Origin: Sycobia sp. Sy_11
Lineage: Eukaryota > Arthropoda > Insecta > Hymenoptera > Epichrysomallidae
Assembly: GCA_018907035.1 (NCBI GenBank)
Contig: JACCIC010000121.1
Coordinates: forward strand, 1,267,501 to 1,331,500
Direction of reading: 5' to 3'
DNA length: 64,000 nucleotides
The notes under the pieces are model-generated. The model had not been told where the DNA came from, did no database searches, and was given only the letters and a program-made list of their open reading frames with translations. The position numbers and the translations under genes were made by a program. Below are positions 42,553-64,000 of this stretch, piece after piece. How positions within the stretch are numbered: position 1 is the stretch's first letter; the number at the start of each line of letters is the position of its first letter.

Positions 42553-43579
42553 CATACATAAAAATCTCTAAAACTTAAATGAATTTTTCTTTTTATTCTA
42601 TTTATTCGATATTTTTTAGTTTATAAACTTGAAATCAAATGAAAAAGTTACTTGTAAACAAAAGGCTTATTGTAAAATTTATTGATCATTCCTTTAATTT
42701 TTTAAAATACTATTTTTCTAATGAATTCAAATAAAACTTTTTAATGACACATTGTTTTGCATAGCTGAATAATTTAGAATTCGTTCTGCATCTGATTAAA
42801 AATGAAAACTGAAATTTGTAATGTATATATTAAATACTTTCGAGATTCATTTTCGATTCAAGTTATTAATCTGGTTTCAGTTACAATAATAAATTCACTA
42901 TTGAGCATGTTAGCGTTTCGAGTAGTTAATATAATAAGATAAAATTTATAATATCACGTAGTTTCAATTAGGAAGAGAAGTTTTTTATTCTATAATAATT
43001 GTGCATACTGGTAGAAACTAGAAGCGCGTATTTATAATAAAGTATAACATTTGAAGATTATTTTCCATCCTACATTATTGATGTTTAAAATCCAAGTAAA
43101 TAACTTTCTAAGGACGGAGGTTTTATACAGCGAGATAATAAACTATAAAAATATTTTTGGCTATGGTTATTTGTTTACAAATAGTTATATATTTGTAATG
43201 TCAAAAATCTGAGCCATCGAAAGGATCTTAATTTTATATATATTAAATTAGATGCTGGATATTATTTTAGAAAGAACGCAATACTCGAATAAAATTTTAT
43301 AAACTACTGCGCCACGCATTCCACAAGTTGCAATACAACTATGTATATTGAACGAGCCAGAAGCGCGTGTGTCTGTGTTTTTTTCCTTTTTTTTCCTTTT
43401 TTTCTATAAATCGGGTTTTACCACTCACCGATCGATAAAGCTATCATCTGCTTATTCGGATTCGGCTCGACAACGATGTTTTCTACGATGGATCTTATCG
43501 GATTGTGAGTCCTCTTGGCGATCAGCGACGCCTGTACGTCCCATTCTTTTCGCGAAGAAACCGACGCCTTTCTCAACAT
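15800..43579 (-). CDS. TAT: Tyrosine aminotransferase, complete, 11 coding exons
   Basis: PLP-dependent enzyme (fold type I) that transaminates L-tyrosine with 2-oxoglutarate to 4-hydroxyphenylpyruvate, the first step of tyrosine breakdown; cytosolic or mitochondrial. Exons in coding order: 43429-43579, 35630-35734, 35206-35273, 30400-30558, 30138-30329, 28103-28185, 24002-24071, 22692-22820, 17760-17843, 17224-17322, 15800-15949. All junctions are GT-AG and in phase; total 1,290 nt, 429 residues plus TAA (human TAT is 454). Landmarks: NPIRSIVEN near residue 27, [10 protein letters not shown] 49-58, NNPSNPCG 187-194, ADEIYEHM 218-225 (PLP-binding Asp219 and Tyr222), SGLTKR with the Schiff-base lysine at 252, VPGWRMGW after it, and the carboxylate-binding arginine in YLRLVIT (Arg389). 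The C-terminal exon reads [15 protein letters not shown]. Start chosen at 43579 because A stands at -3; an in-frame ATG at 43684 would add 35 residues. The shortest intron is 70 bp (30330-30399), the longest 7.7 kb. Confidence 0.95.
17579..17669. repeat. Compound (AT)n(AG)n microsatellite in TAT intron 9
   Basis: (AT)24 then GT, then (AG)21, only about 90 bp from exon 9 (17760-17843) in a 437-bp intron (17323-17759). The intron also holds a GC-rich stretch at 17458-17560. Confidence 0.95.
18117..18351. repeat. Two (AT)n runs flanking a GC-rich stretch
   Basis: (AT)30 at 18117-18176 and (AT)24 at 18304-18351 enclose 127 bp of GC-rich DNA ending in a run of eleven C. Confidence 0.95.
20336..20764. 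mobile_element. Foldback (MITE-like) element, copy 3
   Basis: About 429 bp that is nearly palindromic over its whole length. The left arm AATGAAAATTACGACTATAA at 20431 matches the reverse complement of the right arm near 20590-20620. Outer parts CATAATATAGCAAATTGTCC and GTAAAATC recur inverted at 20660-20764. The centre holds a hairpin: GTGTAAACAAGGAC (20504) against GTCCTTGCTTACGCG (20541). No coding capacity. It lies in TAT intron 8. Two related copies at 7.25 and 12.06 kb show it is a dispersed family. Superfamily and target-site duplication could not be settled. Confidence 0.82.
23798..23895. repeat. (CT)n and (AT)n runs in TAT intron 7
   Basis: (CT)25 at 23798-23847 and (AT)19 at 23857-23895, about 110 bp from exon 7 (24002-24071). 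Another (AT)25 lies on the other side of that exon at 24098-24149. Confidence 0.95.
24072..28102 (-). other. TAT: TAT intron 6
   Basis: 4.03 kb of AT-rich DNA. Apart from the AT run at 24098-24149 and a CATA-type palindrome at 25560-25600, no structure was seen. Confidence 0.85.
24098..24149. repeat. (AT)n microsatellite next to TAT exon 7
   Basis: Uninterrupted AT run starting 27 bp past the acceptor of exon 7, inside the region where the branch point and polypyrimidine tract would lie. Confidence 0.95.
28103..28185 (-). CDS. TAT: TAT exon 6, carries the PLP lysine
   Basis: This 83-nt exon reads [20 protein letters not shown] and then SCSGLTK, with the arginine codon AG|G split to the next exon at 24071. 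The lysine in SGLTKR is the one that forms the internal aldimine with PLP in this family. It is flanked by an acceptor read as TTGCAACAG and a donor GTAAGAAA on the minus strand. Confidence 0.93.
28795..28925 (-). repeat. Dispersed repeat family B, second copy
   Basis: CTGTAGAATCTAAAATATAA then AACCTGAACTATTCAAATCA, parallel to 1187-1232; further on TTCATCTTCGACTCTTTTTA resembles TTCCTCTTCGCCGATCTTTT at 1256. It lies in TAT intron 5, 240 bp from an inverted copy. Confidence 0.5.
29110..29326 (+). repeat. Dispersed repeat family B, inverted copy with end motif
   Basis: GGGGCTGATTGTAAATAAGA at 29164 is the reverse complement form of the copy at 1161-1185. A second motif, CAGTCCTTATAAGCAG at 29311, is in inverted orientation. 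The same inverted pair (CTGTCCTTATAATTAATC at 40374 and GATTATAAATAAGGACTGTC at 40479) recurs in TAT intron 1. Together with 28795-28925 the arrangement looks like a non-autonomous inverted-repeat element. Confidence 0.45.
33480..33680. promoter_or_regulatory. GC-rich island in TAT intron 3
   Basis: About 200 bp of GC-rich DNA in an otherwise AT-rich 4.65-kb intron (30559-35205), with TATATAAA at 33560-33567. The minus frame open across it has no ATG (its first codon is GTG) and no family resemblance. A regulatory element or an antisense promoter is possible; the function is unknown. Confidence 0.3.
38368..38712 (+). pseudogene. Broken mariner-family transposase, catalytic core fragment
   Basis: Read in shifting frames on the plus strand, it shows in mariner order: ITDDKK (family VTGDEKW, first catalytic Asp) at 38368; [18 protein letters not shown] then AIYYELIKV from about 38455 (family PNIHGSKVMLCIWWDQKGVVYYELLKP); [20 protein letters not shown] from about 38611 (family HDNARPH, second catalytic Asp); then ETVK, a stop, EVLSIPIY (family EVLPHPPYSP). 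The tryptophan codon of the first motif is now TGA and further stops and frameshifts break it. The N-terminal HTH part and the ends were not found. It lies in TAT intron 1, opposite to TAT. Dead copy, so no function is expected. Confidence 0.85.
39410..39449. repeat. (AG)20 microsatellite
   Basis: Uninterrupted purine run in TAT intron 1. Confidence 0.95.
39680..39807. repeat. Interrupted (AT)n tract
   Basis: About 128 bp of AT dinucleotides broken by AATATATAC units; TAT intron 1. Confidence 0.93.
40371..40503. repeat. Short inverted-repeat element related to family B
   Basis: ACTCTGTCCTTATAATTAAT at 40371 faces GATTATAAATAAGGACTGTC at 40479, about 90 bp apart. The right arm resembles the family B end at 29170. 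It lies in TAT intron 1 (35735-43428). Confidence 0.45.
41180..41231. repeat. (AT)26 microsatellite
   Basis: TAT intron 1. Two more AT runs of like size follow at 41776-41827 and 42497-42549. Confidence 0.95.
41776..41827. repeat. (AT)26 microsatellite
   Basis: Uninterrupted AT run in TAT intron 1. Confidence 0.95.
42497..42549. repeat. (AT)26 microsatellite
   Basis: Uninterrupted AT run in TAT intron 1. Confidence 0.95.
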
Positions 43580-44900
43580 TTTGCGGCCCGGGTACTCTAT
43601 TGCCTTCTCCCCGAAATCGCGCGGTGATGGACCAAGTTGAAAAAAAGGCCGATATTCCACCGATCGAGCGCGCGAGCTCACCATCTGAGATCGCTCCCGG
43701 CGCGCTTCCCTTTTCGATTTTCCGAACTTCGCGGATCTTGTGCGTCTTCTGGCTTCTTCGCCGGCTTGCCCCCTTTGCACTTTGGCCGATATCGATATCT
43801 CTCGCGGGAGGAAAGGATGCAGCTGTCGCTCGCGATCCGTGCCGGATCGACTGATCGGCGCGTCGCGCGCGTACGAGGATCGCACCGCTGTTCGGAGGAC
43901 AAATTAACCGGTCCGATTGGTCGGTTCGGTTCCTCCACGCCTTCTCTTACAATACAGCCGGCCGCGCGCTAAACTCTCACGATGCTGCGAATTGTTTTGC
44001 TTCCACCTTGTCTCTCGCAACTCTATACACGGACTTTTGATAAAAATAAGCCAGCCGAGCGAATGATCGTATATATATATATATATATAGATGTCTCGAG
44101 ATGAATTATCATAAAATTCGAAAACTTGGTTCCGCGTCCATCGCTGGAAAACGAGAAATTTCTCAAAAGTATTCGGAGGTATCGCGGAACTCGAGAAGCC
44201 GACGAGGTGAATATTTGGGTGAAACTTTTTGGAGAAGAGAGAAAAGAAACAGTAATTGGCGGAGCATCCGATACTGCTTTCAGTCGAACTTCTCTCAGCA
44301 TGTGCATCAGTCGTTCTTATTTTACAACGTAAAAAACTTCAGCCTTTGGGGCGCTCATAAAATAACGTCGATACTGCTTAAATATTTTTTATCCATCTTC
44401 CTCGAATCGTACTATACCCCACATTCGTCCATACGTACTTACATGTATCTATATAAATAAATACACCTACCTAGACATACATACATACATACATACATAC
44501 ATACATGCATACATACATGCATACATACATGCATACATACATACGTGTATATACCGTACAGTCGCGAGTTTTGCAGCGCGCACTCGTCATTAGGACAGTT
44601 GGACGAAATATTTACCACCACTTTCCGAGCGGCCGTTCGAGTATGAAAAAACATGCTAATCTGATAGGGAGGGGAGAGGGTTGTGCACTGTCATCGATTT
44701 TAAGACGCGCGAGCCAAGAGAAATGCCGCTGTGTGCCGTATAGCGAAATGCTGGATCGATCGGCGTATTGTGCTCGACGCAAAATAAATAACTTGCTGAA
44801 AAACCTAATGCTTGAGAATTCTACCGGTTCGTGCGACGTAAGTATATATGATGTGCACGTGCTCGTCTTGATTTGCGTTCGTTCATTACCGGTTATCGTA
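43580..44900. promoter_or_regulatory. TAT 5' region, GC-rich
   Basis: GC-rich DNA surrounds and precedes the TAT start. The reading frame stays open upstream of both ATGs, so it probably includes the 5' UTR. A short (AT)n at 44069-44089 and the CATA repeat lie within. No certain TATA or initiator on the minus strand was seen. Confidence 0.35.
44477..44545. repeat. (CATA)n tetranucleotide repeat
   Basis: About 17 units of CATA with three CATG variants, roughly 0.9 kb upstream of the TAT start. Confidence 0.93.
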
Positions 44901-47006
44901 ATATGATGGTAACTTAATACTGTATATACTTTGTAATTATTAATTTAATGCAACTTCTGAGCAATCAATGTAAAATCAATGTGTACGATATACGTTGTTA
45001 TTTGAAGAAACATATGGTTGAATCTAATATGGCATAAGGATAACTGAATTAGCCTTTTTCGTACTATATTTTGTCGAAAATTTGAGCAAGTCATTTTACA
45101 CTATAACTTGTAATCAACAAGTCTTTTTAAAAATATGAAGTACCAATTGAGCAAAATCGATAACTTTTTACCGTTTCTTTCGAATCCCGTCAGAATTACT
45201 TTATAAATTTGATAAAAAAAATTATCACGATCTTTTTAAAAAAAGTTTCGCAAAAAGCTAATATTTGGACATTAGATAAGGCTATAACAGATCATTACTA
45301 ATAGGACTATCATTTATTATTTTCCAGGCCTTTCTCAAGCCACCGAAGTTTTTGCAGAAAACAAGCTACTGTCTTTAAAATAATGCTTTAAAATAATGTA
45401 GTTATAATATCACCTTTTCTGACTGTTGAAGAGAGCGTGGATTCATATGTAATAATAATGGCAAGTATATAATAACCCGCTTCCCGCATTTGTAGCATAT
45501 CTTTTTCAAAAACTTATTAAAGTTTTTGAATATTGCGCAATTTTGTTATTTTCATTATTTATTTAACAATAGAACATTTGCTTTCTCAATTTTTTAAAGT
45601 ACTTACTTTTCGCCAGAATTATTCCTGCAAAAGTTGACGACGAATTGTAGAGAAAGTGAAACTGATACGACTTCGTGAATGTGTGCTATATATAACTCTT
45701 CGATGATGATAGTATATCTCGATAATTAAAATAATTTCAATATAAATCCGTAATAATATAAATCCCCAATCCGTAAATGTTTCAAATTTCGATCCGTTAT
45801 TATAATCAATCATGTAAGTAAATAATATTTCTCATTATTTTATAAGGTACAGCAATCATATAAATAATTATTTTAATTTCTTGTTACTATCTGAGTACTG
45901 GATCAACTTTTTCTTCTATCCGAGTATTGGGCACTTTACCTTATTCACTAAAAATTTTCATTCTGGAAATCTTGGGACGGAAGAAACATTACAAAGGATG
46001 ACTGTACAAATGCTGCAGTCATATAAATATTAAGAATAATTTCCAAATTACAGCCAAATCAAGGGCTCCAATATGTGGCTCTCTCCTTGTTAGTAAATAT
46101 TTCAGTTCCTATTTTATTGCTAAGATATACAATAATACAAATTATATAAACATGTTCCGTAGATAAAATTTAAATAATAAAACGATGATAGGATGATGAA
46201 AAATTTATAGTAGATCACATCGGCTGGAGAGGGGTCAAAATAAAGTAATATAGCTGGTGACAACAATGAGCAACCTCATACGTTAGATATAATTTATTTT
46301 TAAAGGAGAGGGGTATTTTAAATAAAAGGGAAATCAGCTAAAATCAAATAAGATATTACATTAATTTCATATGAATCGATGAAATTTACTTCATCTAAAT
46401 GTAAATAAAAAATTTTATGATTTAATTAATCTGTATATTATTAAATTTAATTCTTCACACAAAATTTAAACATAAAGTAAAGGAATAAATAAACGAACAC
46501 AGCTTTATTATTTTATAATAATATTTAATTTACAATTTTTTCTTTATATATTAAAACATAACTTTTAATTTAAAATTGTAGATCTCTTGAAATATTCATT
46601 ATGAAGTTTTTTAGATCTTCAGTTTTTATTGATAGCTATAAAACCTATGCACAAAAAATATCCGGTACAGTCGACAAAATCAAATTCAGTCCGGGCAGTG
46701 ATTCTTAAAGCTGACATATGATTTTTTAGTTTATATAAATTTAATTTATGTTTTTACAATTACAATAGAAGTAAATCTTATTATAAATTACTAATGACTA
46801 TAAAAAATCTGAAACTTATTTAACAAAAAAGATTCACGATACTTGAACTAAATCATCTATATAAAATTTGGTTTATTTGATTATAAAACTTTATATCTGT
46901 ATAAAAAAACATTAATAGTCAATATTTTCAATAAGACGTGAAGCCTATATTTATATAAATGCATTAAATGCACAATAACATATTGAAAGCTTCACTATGA
47001 AATAAA
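44901..47006. other. Interval between TAT and collagen IV, no gene seen
   Basis: AT-rich DNA with only short open frames. The right part probably grades into the collagen 3' UTR. Confidence 0.6.
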
Positions 47007-47012
47007 TTTATT
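47007..47012 (-). terminator. Possible collagen IV polyadenylation signal
   Basis: AATAAA on the minus strand about 850 nt past the stop. The stretch 47,340-47,860 is less AT-rich than the DNA beyond it, which fits a 3' UTR, but other hexamers may be used. Confidence 0.25.
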
Positions 47013-47860
47013 TGAATTTTAAAAATTGGAATCTTTAACATTCGATACTCTTCTGATGGTACATAATTTGTTTCCAAATAACTTGTTAACTAATGTAAGT
47101 TATAGTAAAAATTACAGCATATTAAAAGATAACCACATTTTGCAAGTAAATAATACTTTGTTAATTAAATTATTACGGAATAATAGCGCATTTATCGTTT
47201 GCGATAAGAACGATGTAAGTGCTCACTATTCCAGTTAAGTAAAGTAATTGTTGAGTACCAATTTTTTAATTTCAAATAAATTAATTTTCATTGTACGTTT
47301 CTTATAAAACAAGTGTTCGAAGCCCACAACTTCCGTTACGAGAAACAAACTAAATAGGTACCTCGTTTTATATTAAAAATATACAATAACTGACTCGACG
47401 AAATATATAAATATACAAATATATATGTATACATATATATACTTATGTTACATGCCAAGAAATATGCTAAGATAAGGCACTTAGTTGTACAGTTATAAAA
47501 ACAGCGAAAGGAGAAAAAGGTAACGGGAAAAGTGGAAACGTAGACGAAGTCAGGGTGGAGGAATACGGCGGCTAAAAATATAATCGCGTGTAGTGTGGAA
47601 ATGGATTTGAGAGAAGGGAAAAAAACGTCAAAGTAAAGGGAGCACAGATGAGAAGCGTTTACGATAAGCAAGGTACACGTCGACGCCACTGTTTAAAATT
47701 CTTTTTCGTGCTTGATCGCTTTTCTTTGGCCCAATTCTTACTCATGACAGAATTACTAATTCATTTCTCAATCTTTCAACACCGGGCCGATTACATCTAG
47801 TTTTGTAGTATTTTTCCTCAAACAAATAAATCATCGGGTGTCGTTCTGTATCGACGATCA

Positions 47861-59666
<11,806 letters not shown>

Positions 59667-61478
59667 CTAGGAAATGAAAACGATTGAGTCTTGTTAGTAA
59701 AAATTATATTTCACGTAAACGAACGCGCTGATAATTTTATTTTTGCAACGTTTTATATTAAATATCGTATAATTTTGCCTTTCTTGTTGGAAATTAAAAT
59801 AAAAGATAAAGTCAATTGCGCTATTGCACTTGGTGAAACTTAATTAAATAATTAAAATATATTCATGAGAGAAATATATAATTTCTTCAACACTTGAAAG
59901 GTTCCATACAATGCGATGTAAAACCTCGACAATATCTCTAGGAAATTAAAAATGACATTTTTTATTGCTATATGGAAAATATGTTGATAATGTACTTATA
60001 CAGAATTTCCTATGTGAACTAACTCAGGAGATTAATTTTTTAAAAGAGGCTATCGAAATAATTAATTCAATTTTAAGCCAGAAACCTTAGTGAGTTGTTG
60101 TGATTTTAAGGTCTGTTTTTTATTAAAAATATGAACTCCAGAATTTCGAATAGACGGTTGATATGTGCCCAACTTATTTCAACATCTTCCCATGAATCCA
60201 GTCTTATTTTTGAAATGATATTGTATTACTAGAATAACTTTGATTCATAAAGTAAGCAGTTCCAGGAAAAAACTTAATAGATAAATCTTCAAAAAAAATT
60301 AAGGGAGTACTAGCCCCATTCCGATACAATAAAAGTTAATATTTACGTTTTTATGAAGCCACAAACCCATATTAAATTATATCATCAGAGATGATGACGC
60401 TTTTTTTTGATGATTTTCTGTTCATTTTTTCTTTTCTCGTACTTTTTACTTATTCAGTCGTAGCATTCTGATAAATTTCTATTACTAAAGTGCATTGTTA
60501 CTTTAATGTGATATAATTCAGGTGTAAATTGGAAATAGATTACGTTTGATGAAACCAAAGAAATATTTTTTAAATTTAAGTTTAATAAATTAAATCGACG
60601 GTTATGAAAATTTCTAGAGATAGAACTTTCAAATATCGAAGCTAAAATATACTCTGATGGTATTAAACAAGATCATTAGCTAAAATTCATTTCAGAGATT
60701 AGTTTTACTTTGGTATTTATATTATCTTAATCTGAGTAGAAAAACATAACTATTATACTATGAGGTATAAAAAAATTTTCGAAAAAATTGCGTAACGATT
60801 CTTTTTAAATAATTCTGTGTTAAATATTTAAACTATAAATATTACAATTGCCATTTGAAAAAATAGAATAATCATAAATTCAGATGACAGTATTATTATC
60901 GTCTTTAGATTGTGAATCAAAATTTGAAAAATAATAAAATAAGACCATCAAATCAATGAATATAAAAGAATTTTTAAAAAACAAGTAACAACGAATAACC
61001 AACAATAAATAATTAATTCATGTATTTATGTTAATTGTATAAATAAATTCAAATATTTAATATATAAAAAATAATCCTTATGCAATGGTCTTAATCGTAC
61101 ATTATGAATAACTCATAGAAAATACAATTCCGCACTTATTATATTTAAACTTCTAATTCATTTAATGCAGTATAAATTTGCTCCGTTATTTTTTAATTTG
61201 TAAACACGATTCTATTGACACTTTGTTTTTTTGAAAATTTGTTTTTTTTTTAATTCAAATGGTTGCAATTTCCAATATTTTTAACAGTAAGAATCTAAAG
61301 AAGACCAGTTAAACGAAACATCAGAAAAGGCATTTTTTTATTAATTACAGCTATATTTATTATATTAAGAGCGAAATTTTTATTAATGATTTATTGTTCT
61401 TTCGTTATGCTTAATTATTAAAATTAAATTGATAAAAAGGCAAATAATGTTTAAAAAGCAGGTAATAAAAACAAAACC

Positions 61479-61545
61479 GTCCGTCCTTATTTCCTAGAAT
61501 TCTCTTCGTGAAGTAGAACGAAGGTCTCGTCGTATCCGGACGGAC
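61479..61545. other. Nested hairpin
   Basis: GTCCGTCC (61479-61486) pairs with GGACGGAC (61538-61545), and inside it CTTCGT (61504-61509) pairs with ACGAAG (61518-61523) over an 8-nt loop. The bases between the two stems pair poorly, so it is not a typical microRNA precursor. Confidence 0.4.
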
Positions 61546-61761
61546 ATAACATATACATACGATTATTACGTATTTGTTTTATCGATGGTCACGAACGAAA
61601 TTATAGTTGACATTTACGATGACCCCTTCTTGGCCTTCACCCAGACGCAAGAGATTATATTCGCAACGTATTATCCATAATGCAGAATCTTTCGAAACTC
61701 AGAGTCGCGTTAAGATGCGTGTGCCATTTCGTGTGCATAGATTCTTTTAACATACTATTTC

Positions 61762-61891
61762 GCATGTGCAAATACTTTTCTTTTTTATTGTTTAGAAAAG
61801 TAGATCTTTTGATAATGTTGATGTGCAAATGCATGTGCAAATACTTTTCTTTTTTATTGTTTAGAAAAGTAGATCTTTTGATAATGTTGAT
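61762..61891. repeat. Perfect 61-bp tandem duplication
   Basis: 61762-61822 and 61831-61891 are identical over 61 bp (both start GCATGTGCAAATACTTTTCT), separated by 8 bp; period 69. The lack of any mismatch suggests a recent event or an assembly artefact. Confidence 0.95.
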
Positions 61892-64000
61892 AATAAGATC
61901 GAGCCACAGATCGCTTCATTATCAAATCTATATACGGGCGTTTTTAAATCAACCGGTAAATGCGTGCAACGTACAGTTTATTCGGATGCCAGCAACAATT
62001 TTGCGATGATATAAAATTAAATGTCGGAAGCGATACTTATTACAGCTGTCTAGGATTACATCGAATCATCACGAATTTTGAAATCGTATATATAACCGCG
62101 CTCGCCAGCAGGTCTTCGCGTTATGTTGTCAGGTTCATTACGCTTGCGTCGCCAAATAATACTACCATCGAGCTTAAAAACTTTTCACATTGGTCGGTAC
62201 GATCGAGCGTCTCCCACGTTTAAAAATTTACGAATACTTAAGTGTAACGATATTAATCGAATAAATATTATTCGATCGATACGCGTTTACGAGTATGTTA
62301 ATTATTATAAATTAATATTTGTTATATAATCGGTTAAAAAAATAATAATCCGAGTATTGAACAGAGAAAAAAGCAATAAATGAAAAATAAAATTACATTG
62401 CGCTTTATGCCTAAGTTTTTTATTGTCTTTCGAGTGTTTCTAAACAGATTGGTGAGCAAATAAAAATAATAGGAACTAAAAAATACATATAATGTTATTT
62501 TGCGTACGAATATATTCATTGAAAAATATAGATTTACATTAAAATTTTATCCGTTACTTTTTTTCTTACTGTTGCAGGGAATAATTCCAATGTTTCAGTT
62601 GTAAGAACCAATAATTTCTTTACATTATCTAAAATATATTCTTTATATTATTCTGTTTCATTAGCTATATAGAGATATATTTTGTTTATATCGTTTGTTG
62701 CCACGTTTAAAAATGTTCGTTTAACAAAGTCGAGATCATTTTCAGCATTCATTTAAAACTCAACTCCATTAAATTAGAATGTTTTTATTGCCCATTAAAC
62801 ATGTATTTATTTATATTTTTTCTGAAAAAGAACGTTTAATAGCGAAAGAATACATTGTAATTTTTTTAAAATTTAATATTTTTAGAAAAATTGAGAAACG
62901 TCTCAGAAAACTTAAACAATAAATTAAGGATTTAATAGTAAAGTATTTATTCTGTTGAACTAAATGGAATTTTAAAAATGAAACACCAATGCAAACGTAA
63001 TTTAAATATTCTATAATAAGCTAACAATATTTTGTAATTTTGTTAGTTAAAACAATTGTATAATGAAAAAAAAAATCTAGAGTCAAATAGTTTTTAGACC
63101 ATATTTTATAAAATAGCATACCGAAAATAGTCGAAACAGTGATTTTCAGAAAAAAATTAATTACAATTTTATTTTAGTATATATTTAAAGTAGTTGTCGA
63201 AAAAATCAGTAGACAATACAATTTTTTTATCTTAATATTATACATGGGCATCAATATTTTTTTTATAGACGATTAAAATCTTGTAGTTCTTGACAATACT
63301 GAAATAGCGAGATATGTTTTTCAAGTACGAACTTTTTATATGCATTAAGAAATAATCTCATAAAAATAATACACAAACTGAATATATACAAAGGTACAAT
63401 TAATCAACAATTGAGAAGTGAATTTATTCATCTTTAGAAATGTATATCTATTTTATCTGAATATATGTATATTAGTTTGTGTCTATATATTTGATTTAAT
63501 AAAAGTAACATATAAATTGTTATATAAATAGTTAGAAGGGACAACAATACAAAATATATATTTTATTTTAGACTGCATCATTACATATTTCTCGTTTAAT
63601 TAAAGTGTGTAAATAACGAAGTTGAAGTAAATCTTTCTTTGATGTCTTACTTAATATAATACCCAACACGACAGTTAAGAAATTAATTAAGAGTTAAGCT
63701 TGTTACATACTTTATAATAACGAATAAAATTATGAATAAATAAATAAAAGGTACATTATTATATAAAATTGTATAAAAATTTATTGAAATAACGCTTATT
63801 TAATCACAAACAACCATTTTTGATAGCCGATCCGAGGTGTAGAATTTAATGCCTTGCTAAAACGAGTCATTTCTCCGACTATAATTATTAATGCATACGA
63901 AGCAAAAGCTCCTTGCATTTACATAAATATTTATTTGAAGAAAACTTAATAAGTTAAAACAATTTAAATATAATTATAAAATTTTTTGAATAATGTACGA

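Larger units (their letters stand above)
35735..43428 (-). other. TAT: TAT intron 1
   Basis: 7.7 kb, the longest intron. Holds the mariner fragment, the short inverted-repeat element at 40.37 kb and five microsatellites. No other coding sequence was recognised. Confidence 0.85.
59667..64000. other. Upstream of the seen collagen exons
   Basis: Expected to be intron 1 of the collagen gene. I looked on the minus strand for an ATG-led hydrophobic exon ending in a phase-0 donor and found none that convinces. It contains the nested hairpin, the 61-bp tandem duplication and a slightly GC-richer patch at 61,960-62,230. Confidence 0.5.

Noticed and set aside
43418..43885. Longer TAT N-terminus from 43885
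   Set aside because: The codon at 43885 is GTG, not ATG, so it is not an acceptable eukaryotic start.
62731..62755. Resemblance to a bantam-like microRNA seed
   Set aside because: Only a partial match and no hairpin partner nearby.

Overview
The window is animal nuclear DNA, almost certainly from an insect. It holds two intron-rich, protein-coding genes on the minus strand, very AT-rich introns and intergenic DNA, long (AT)n and (AG)n/(CT)n microsatellites, small foldback transposons and a dead mariner copy. Strong base-composition swings (short GC-rich islands in AT-rich DNA) fit Hymenoptera, but this is only a guess. No rRNA, tRNA, CRISPR array or bacterial-style gene was recognised.

Layout from left to right: 1-15,799 has no gene I can support (microsatellites, two copies of a foldback element, candidate core promoters near 324, 805 and 8,252). 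15,800-43,579 (minus) is a complete tyrosine aminotransferase gene in 11 coding exons, reassembled here into a 429-residue protein with all splice junctions in phase. Its introns carry a third foldback element (20.3-20.8 kb), a broken mariner transposase (38.4-38.7 kb), many microsatellites and several GC-rich islands. 43,580-47,860 is the interval between the two genes (GC-rich TAT 5' region, then AT-rich DNA with the probable collagen 3' UTR). 47,861-59,666 (minus) is a type IV collagen gene of the alpha-2/viking type: 24 coding exons giving 1,883 residues from the 7S-side N-terminal domain to the NC1 stop codon. Only the signal-peptide exon(s) are missing and presumably lie right of the window or in an unrecognised exon in 59.7-64 kb. 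59,667-64,000 has no recognisable gene, but holds a perfect 61-bp tandem duplication and a nested hairpin.

The two genes lie in tandem, with the collagen 3' end upstream of the TAT 5' end. Their functions are unrelated: tyrosine catabolism in the cell, and basement-membrane scaffold outside it. The most unusual coding feature is an Asp/Arg/Gln/Tyr octapeptide repeat in the N-terminal non-collagenous part of the collagen IV chain. The most interesting non-coding features are a three-copy foldback (MITE-like) family and a nested hairpin upstream of the collagen exons.
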